Shown piece by piece: positions 60,521 to 64,000 of a stretch of 64,000 bases of DNA; position 1 is the stretch's first letter, and each line of letters starts with the position of its first letter. A model generated the notes under the pieces. That model saw nothing but the letters and a program-made list of their open reading frames with translations, did not search any database and was not told the origin of the DNA. The translations under genes and the position numbers were made by a program. This DNA comes from Sphingomonas sp. SUN019 (GTDB lineage Bacteria > Pseudomonadota > Alphaproteobacteria > Sphingomonadales > Sphingomonadaceae): positions 2,046,001 through 2,110,000 of the forward strand of contig NZ_CP096971.1 of assembly GCF_024758705.1 (NCBI RefSeq), in the 5' to 3' direction.

Positions 60521-61494
60521 GTCGTCGCGCGGACGATCAGTTCGGGGACGACCAGTTCGGTCGCCGCCTCGCCGGACCGCCCCTCCAGCGCATCGATCAG
60601 CCGCGCCGCGGCGCGCCCGCCGATCTCATCCATCTTCACCCGCATCGTGGTCAGCGACAGGAACCGCGCGATCGGCACGTCGTCGAACCCGGCCAGCATG
60701 ATGTCACCGGGTATCGCGCGTCCGGCGGCGCGCAGTATCTGGTACGCGCCCAACGCCATCATGTCGTTGGCGGCGAAGATCGCGTCGACCGGCGCAGCGT
60801 CCGCCAAAAGTTCGGCCGTCGCACGTTCGCCCGATTCTTCCGAGAAATCGCCGGCGGCCAGGCGGCCGGTGACGCCGTCGTGCCGCGCGATTCCGGCCTC
60901 GAAACCTTCGCAGCGTTCCTGCGCGTCGAGATTGCCGGTGGGCCCGGCGATATGGACGATCGTTCGTGCGCCGCGCTCGACCAGATGGTCGACCATCGCT
61001 GCCGCCCCGTCATGGTTGCCGATCCGGAACGCCGCCCGCCCGCTGCCTTCGGGGCTGTTGATCAGCACCACCGGCAGGCTCTGCGGGAGCGTTTCGGCAA
61101 GATCTTCGGACGCGATCTGCGGCGCCATCACGACCAGCCCGTCGACGCGGCCACGCATCGCGCGCATCGCCTGCCCCGCGCGCTCGATCTCGGCGTGCAT
61201 GTTCGACAGCAGCAATTGATAACCGCGCGCGCTGGCCTCGCGATCCAGCCCGCGGACGATTTCGGAAAAGAATTCGCCGTGCAGGTCGGGCAGCACCACC
61301 CCGATCGCGTGTGTCCGAGCCATACTGAGACTCCGCGCGCCAGCATGCGGCACGTAGCCGAGCGACTTGGCCGCCGCGAACACCTTCGCGCGCGTGTCGG
61401 GATGGACGTTGGCCAGCCCGTTCAGTGCGCGCGACACCGACGCGACCGACACCTCGGCGCGGCGTGCGACATCGCGGATCGTGGCGTCGCCCAT
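60517..61494 (-). CDS. LacI family regulator of the glucan locus
   Basis: A 325-residue repressor. Residues 1-50 are a LacI HTH (TIRDVARRAEVSVASVSRALN) with the family hinge ARSLSMARTHAIG; the effector domain contains VVLPDLHGEFFSEIVRG and AIFAANDMMALGAYQ. ATG 61494 is the natural start. It heads a two-gene unit with the glucanase and diverges from the GH3 gene. Its operator is probably GTAACCGGTTAC, found once in its own promoter region and in variants before the receptor and carrier. Confidence 0.9.
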   Translation of the reverse strand: MGDATIRDVARRAEVSVASVSRALNGLANVHPDTRAKVFAAAKSLGYVPHAGARSLSMARTHAIGVVLPDLHGEFFSEIVRGLDREASARGYQLLLSNMHAEIERAGQAMRAMRGRVDGLVVMAPQIASEDLAETLPQSLPVVLINSPEGSGRAAFRIGNHDGAAAMVDHLVERGARTIVHIAGPTGNLDAQERCEGFEAGIARHDGVTGRLAAGDFSEESGERATAELLADAAPVDAIFAANDMMALGAYQILRAAGRAIPGDIMLAGFDDVPIARFLSLTTMRVKMDEIGGRAAARLIDALEGRSGEAATELVVPELIVRATT

Positions 61495-61572
61495 CCTTTT
61501 CTCCCGACGCCTCTCCCGGCGTACAAAAACTTACACGAACATGGATTGCCACGACCGCCAATTGCGTTCTAC

Positions 61573-61584
61573 GTAACCGGTTAC
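61573..61584. promoter_or_regulatory. LacI-type operator between lacI and GH3 genes
   Basis: GTAACCGGTTAC, a perfect palindrome identical to that at 57521-57532, lies in the 137-bp divergent region between the repressor and the beta-glucosidase genes, suited to control both and to autoregulation. Confidence 0.65.
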
Positions 61585-61631
61585 AGCGGCGGGTCAACGC
61601 CGAAACTTTAAGTTCTCGGGGAGAGCGATCA

Positions 61632-63914
61632 ATGTCCGACATCACCATTTCGCGCCGCGCCGCGCTGCTCGGCGCGGGCACGATCGCCGCCTGGGCCGCC
61701 AGCCCCGCGCGCGCCTTGCTGCGCACCGTCGATACCGCCGCCGTCCCCGCATCGGTCGACGCGCTGATCGCAAAGATGACCCTGGAGGAAAAGGCCGGAC
61801 AGCTGACGCTGAACGCCTCCGCGTGGGGCGGCGGTGTCGCGACGACGCTCAATCCAGCGGGCAATGGTCCCAATTTCGACGCGCAATTGGCCGATGCGGT
61901 CGCGGGCAAGCTGACCGGCGTGTTCAACGGCAACGGCGCGGTGATGGCGCAGCGGATGCAGACCGCGGTGATGAAAGGGTCGCGGCTGAAGATTCCGCTG
62001 ATCTTCGCCGCCGACGTGATCCACGGCCACCGCACCATCTTCCCCGTGCCGGTCGGCGAAGCGGCCAGCTTCGAACCCGAACTCGCGCGCCGCACCGCGC
62101 GCGTCGCGGCGTTCGAGGCGGCGGGTTCGGGGATCGACTGGACCTTCTTCCCGATGGTCGACATCGCGCGCGACCAGCGCTGGGGCCGCACGATGGAGGG
62201 CGCAGGCGAGGATGTCCGTGTCGGTGAATTGTTCGCCGCGGCGCGCGTGAAGGGATTCCAGGGCGACGACCTGACCGCAAACGACGCGATGATGGCCTGC
62301 GTCAAGCATTTCGCGGCCTATGGCGCGGCCGAGGCTGGGCTCGACTACAACACGGTCGACGTGTCCGAACGCACGCTGCGCGAAGTCTATCTGCCGCCGT
62401 ACAAGGCCGGGTTCGACGCGGGCGCGCTGTCGGCGATGGCGTCGTTCAACGAGATTTCGGGCGTGCCCTCGCACGGCAATCCGTGGCTGATGAAGACGCT
62501 GCTGCGCGACGAATGGGGCTTCAAGGGCTTCGTCGTCGGCGATTACACCGGCGACGAGGAGATGATCGCGCACGGTTTCGCCAAGGATGGCCGCGACGCG
62601 GCGCGGATCGCCTTCATGGCCGGCGTCGACATGGCGATGCAGAGCAATCTGTATTTCCTCCATCTGCCGGGGCTGGTGCGCGATGGGCAGGTGCCGGTCG
62701 CGACGCTCGACGAATCGGTTCGGCGCGTGCTGGCGGTGAAGCACACGCTCGGCCTGTTCGACGATCCGTTCCGCCGCATCGACCTGAAACGCGAAAAGGC
62801 GCGCAGCCGCACCAAATCGAGCATCGCGCTGTCGCGTGAGGCCGGACGCAAATCGATCGTCATGCTGAAGAACAACGGCGACCTGTTGCCTTTGCCCAAA
62901 TCGGGCAAGAAGATCGCGCTGATCGGACCCTTTGCGACCGGACAGCGTGATCTGAACGGTCCGTGGGTCGTCTATGGCGACAATGCGCAGGCGATCGACC
63001 TGGCCACCGGCATCGGCGCGGTGCTGCGTGACAAGAGTGCGATGACCGTCACCGCCGGATCGGGCGTCGAGGAACCGCTGGCGGGCGGGATCGAGGCGGC
63101 GGTCGCCGCCGCCAACGCGGCCGACATCGTGCTGCTGGCGATCGGTGAAAGCGAAGGGATGTCGGGGGAGGCGCAATCGCGCACCGAGATCACCGTTCCC
63201 GCACCACAACAAGCGCTGGCCGAGGCGATCGCCGCGACCGGCAAGCCCGTCGTCGTGATTCTGAAGAACGGCCGCGGCATGGCGCTCGCGGGTGCGGTCC
63301 GGAATGCGCCCGCGATCCTGGTCACCTGGTTCCTCGGATCCGAATCGGGCAACGCCACCGCCGATATCCTGTTCGGCGCGCATGGCCCCGAAGCGCGGCT
63401 ACCGGTCAGCTTCCCGTATGAATCGGGGCAGGAGCCGTATCATTACGATCACAAAGCGACCGGCCGCCCCGCGCCCAACATCAAGGAGCCGTACAAGGCG
63501 AAATACCGCACCGCGCTGAATGAGGCGCTGTTCCCGTTCGGCCACGGGCTGACCTATGGCAAGATTGGGTATTCGGCGCTGAACGTCGCCCCGCAGATGG
63601 CGTGGAACGGGACGATCGAGGTATCGGCGACGGTCACAAACAGCGGCACCCGCGCCGCGATCGAGGTGGCGCAGCTCTACATCCACGACCGCGTCGGCAG
63701 CGTGACCCGCCCGGTGCGCGAACTGAAAGCGTTCAAGAAAGTCTCGCTCGCCCCCGGCGCCAGTGAAACGGTGCGCTTCACGCTCCGCCGCACGGACCTG
63801 GAGTTCATCGGGCTGGAACTGAAGCCGACCGTCGAACCCGGCGCGTTCGACGTCTGGATCGCGCCGAGCGCGCAGGCCGAGGGCGCGAAGGGGACGTTCG
63901 AATTGGTGGCTTAG
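61632..63914 (+). CDS. GH3 family beta-glucosidase
   Basis: A 760-residue glycoside hydrolase family 3 enzyme. A Tat-like signal (ISRRAALLGAGTIAAW) is at residues 5-20. The GH3 N-domain has DVIHGHRTIFPVPVGEAASF, the Lys-His pair in CVKHFAAYGAAEAG, and the expected nucleophile region GFKGFVVGDYTGDEEM. The C-domain contains IVMLKNNGDLLPL, and a fibronectin-like type III domain ends the protein (ATVTNSGTRAAIEVAQLYI). Family members release glucose from beta-linked oligosaccharides; the GH144-like neighbour suggests beta-1,2-linked sophoro-oligosaccharides. ATG 61632 follows GGGGAGAG. Confidence 0.92.
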   Translation: MSDITISRRAALLGAGTIAAWAASPARALLRTVDTAAVPASVDALIAKMTLEEKAGQLTLNASAWGGGVATTLNPAGNGPNFDAQLADAVAGKLTGVFNGNGAVMAQRMQTAVMKGSRLKIPLIFAADVIHGHRTIFPVPVGEAASFEPELARRTARVAAFEAAGSGIDWTFFPMVDIARDQRWGRTMEGAGEDVRVGELFAAARVKGFQGDDLTANDAMMACVKHFAAYGAAEAGLDYNTVDVSERTLREVYLPPYKAGFDAGALSAMASFNEISGVPSHGNPWLMKTLLRDEWGFKGFVVGDYTGDEEMIAHGFAKDGRDAARIAFMAGVDMAMQSNLYFLHLPGLVRDGQVPVATLDESVRRVLAVKHTLGLFDDPFRRIDLKREKARSRTKSSIALSREAGRKSIVMLKNNGDLLPLPKSGKKIALIGPFATGQRDLNGPWVVYGDNAQAIDLATGIGAVLRDKSAMTVTAGSGVEEPLAGGIEAAVAAANAADIVLLAIGESEGMSGEAQSRTEITVPAPQQALAEAIAATGKPVVVILKNGRGMALAGAVRNAPAILVTWFLGSESGNATADILFGAHGPEARLPVSFPYESGQEPYHYDHKATGRPAPNIKEPYKAKYRTALNEALFPFGHGLTYGKIGYSALNVAPQMAWNGTIEVSATVTNSGTRAAIEVAQLYIHDRVGSVTRPVRELKAFKKVSLAPGASETVRFTLRRTDLEFIGLELKPTVEPGAFDVWIAPSAQAEGAKGTFELVA

Positions 63915-63946
63915 ACTTGAACGCCATCTGATAGGCCATCTCGCAA

Positions 63947-63992
63947 ATCCTCCACTGCAAGGGGAGGTGGCTCGCGTAGCGAGACGGAGGGG
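63947..63992. repeat. sphingomonad-type intergenic palindromic repeat
   Basis: Just after the GH3 gene, CCTCCACTGCAAGGGGAGG is followed by the small perfect hairpin CTCGC-GTA-GCGAG and then ACGGAGGGG. I recognise this as a repeat type common between genes of Sphingomonas and relatives. It may also end GH3 transcription. The window ends eight bases later. Confidence 0.5.
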
Positions 63993-64000
63993 TTTCGCGT

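Overview
This 64-kb window is GC-rich chromosomal DNA of an aerobic anoxygenic phototrophic alphaproteobacterium, most probably a sphingomonad (Sphingomonas-like). This is inferred from a compact photosynthesis gene cluster (PGC) with an oxygen-dependent cyclase (acsF) and no bchE, a puf operon ending in pufC, two large TonB-dependent receptors next to LacI regulators and sugar transporters, and two GC-rich palindromic repeats of a kind I recognise from sphingomonad genomes. No rRNA, tRNA, CRISPR array, transposase or phage gene was seen.

Layout. (1) 1-9185: the end of a DUF1223 gene, then a probable carbohydrate or acid utilisation block: MFS carrier, LacI regulator, YeiH-type membrane protein, TonB receptor, Gfo/Idh/MocA oxidoreductase, aldo/keto reductase and LLM flavin monooxygenase. 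(2) 9248-11129: a triheme cytochrome c and a lipoprotein monoheme cytochrome c, the latter with a PpsR-type site upstream. (3) 11149-50997: an uninterrupted PGC of about 40 kb. Its sub-operons are bchG-pucC-like-bchP-tspO (minus); ppaA-ppsR (minus); bchFNBHLM-lhaA-puhABC-orf96-acsF-puhE-hemA (plus); crtF-bchCXYZ-(orf48)-pufBALMC-DUF3422 (minus); crtD-crtC (plus); bchI-bchD-bchO-orf60 (minus); and a second tspO (plus). (4) 51023-54379: a secreted beta-propeller/amidohydrolase fusion. (5) 54425-63914: a second TonB-linked sugar locus with an Oar-like receptor, a GluP/FucP-type carrier, a GH144-like glucanase, a LacI regulator and a GH3 beta-glucosidase, probably for beta-1,2-glucan.

How it works together. 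HemA makes 5-aminolevulinate. BchIDH, BchM, AcsF, BchNBL, BchXYZ, BchF, BchC, BchG and BchP carry the branch from protoporphyrin to bacteriochlorophyll a. CrtC, CrtD and CrtF are the late steps of the spirilloxanthin branch; crtE, crtB and crtI are not in the window. PufBA, PufLM-PuhA and tetraheme PufC form the LH1-reaction centre, with LhaA, PuhB, PuhC and PuhE as assembly factors. PpsR and the B12-binding PpaA/AerR are the likely redox and light switch. PpsR-like palindromes (TGT-N12-ACA or one base away) lie at the heads of the bchF, crtF/crtD, bchC, bchI/tspO and bchG operons and before the lipoprotein cytochrome gene. Eighteen PGC gene junctions are ATGA or GTGA four-base overlaps, so translation is probably coupled through most operons.

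Main points for a second look: a repeat hairpin of about 75 bp inside the bchD coding region; the tandem PpsR-type sites 8 bp apart before bchC; a 48-codon ORF in the position where purple bacteria carry pufQ; a long crtD/crtC overlap; two tspO genes in one PGC; a probable PpsR-controlled membrane-tethered cytochrome c; and a four-copy operator set (GTAACCGGTTAC type) for the beta-glucan locus.
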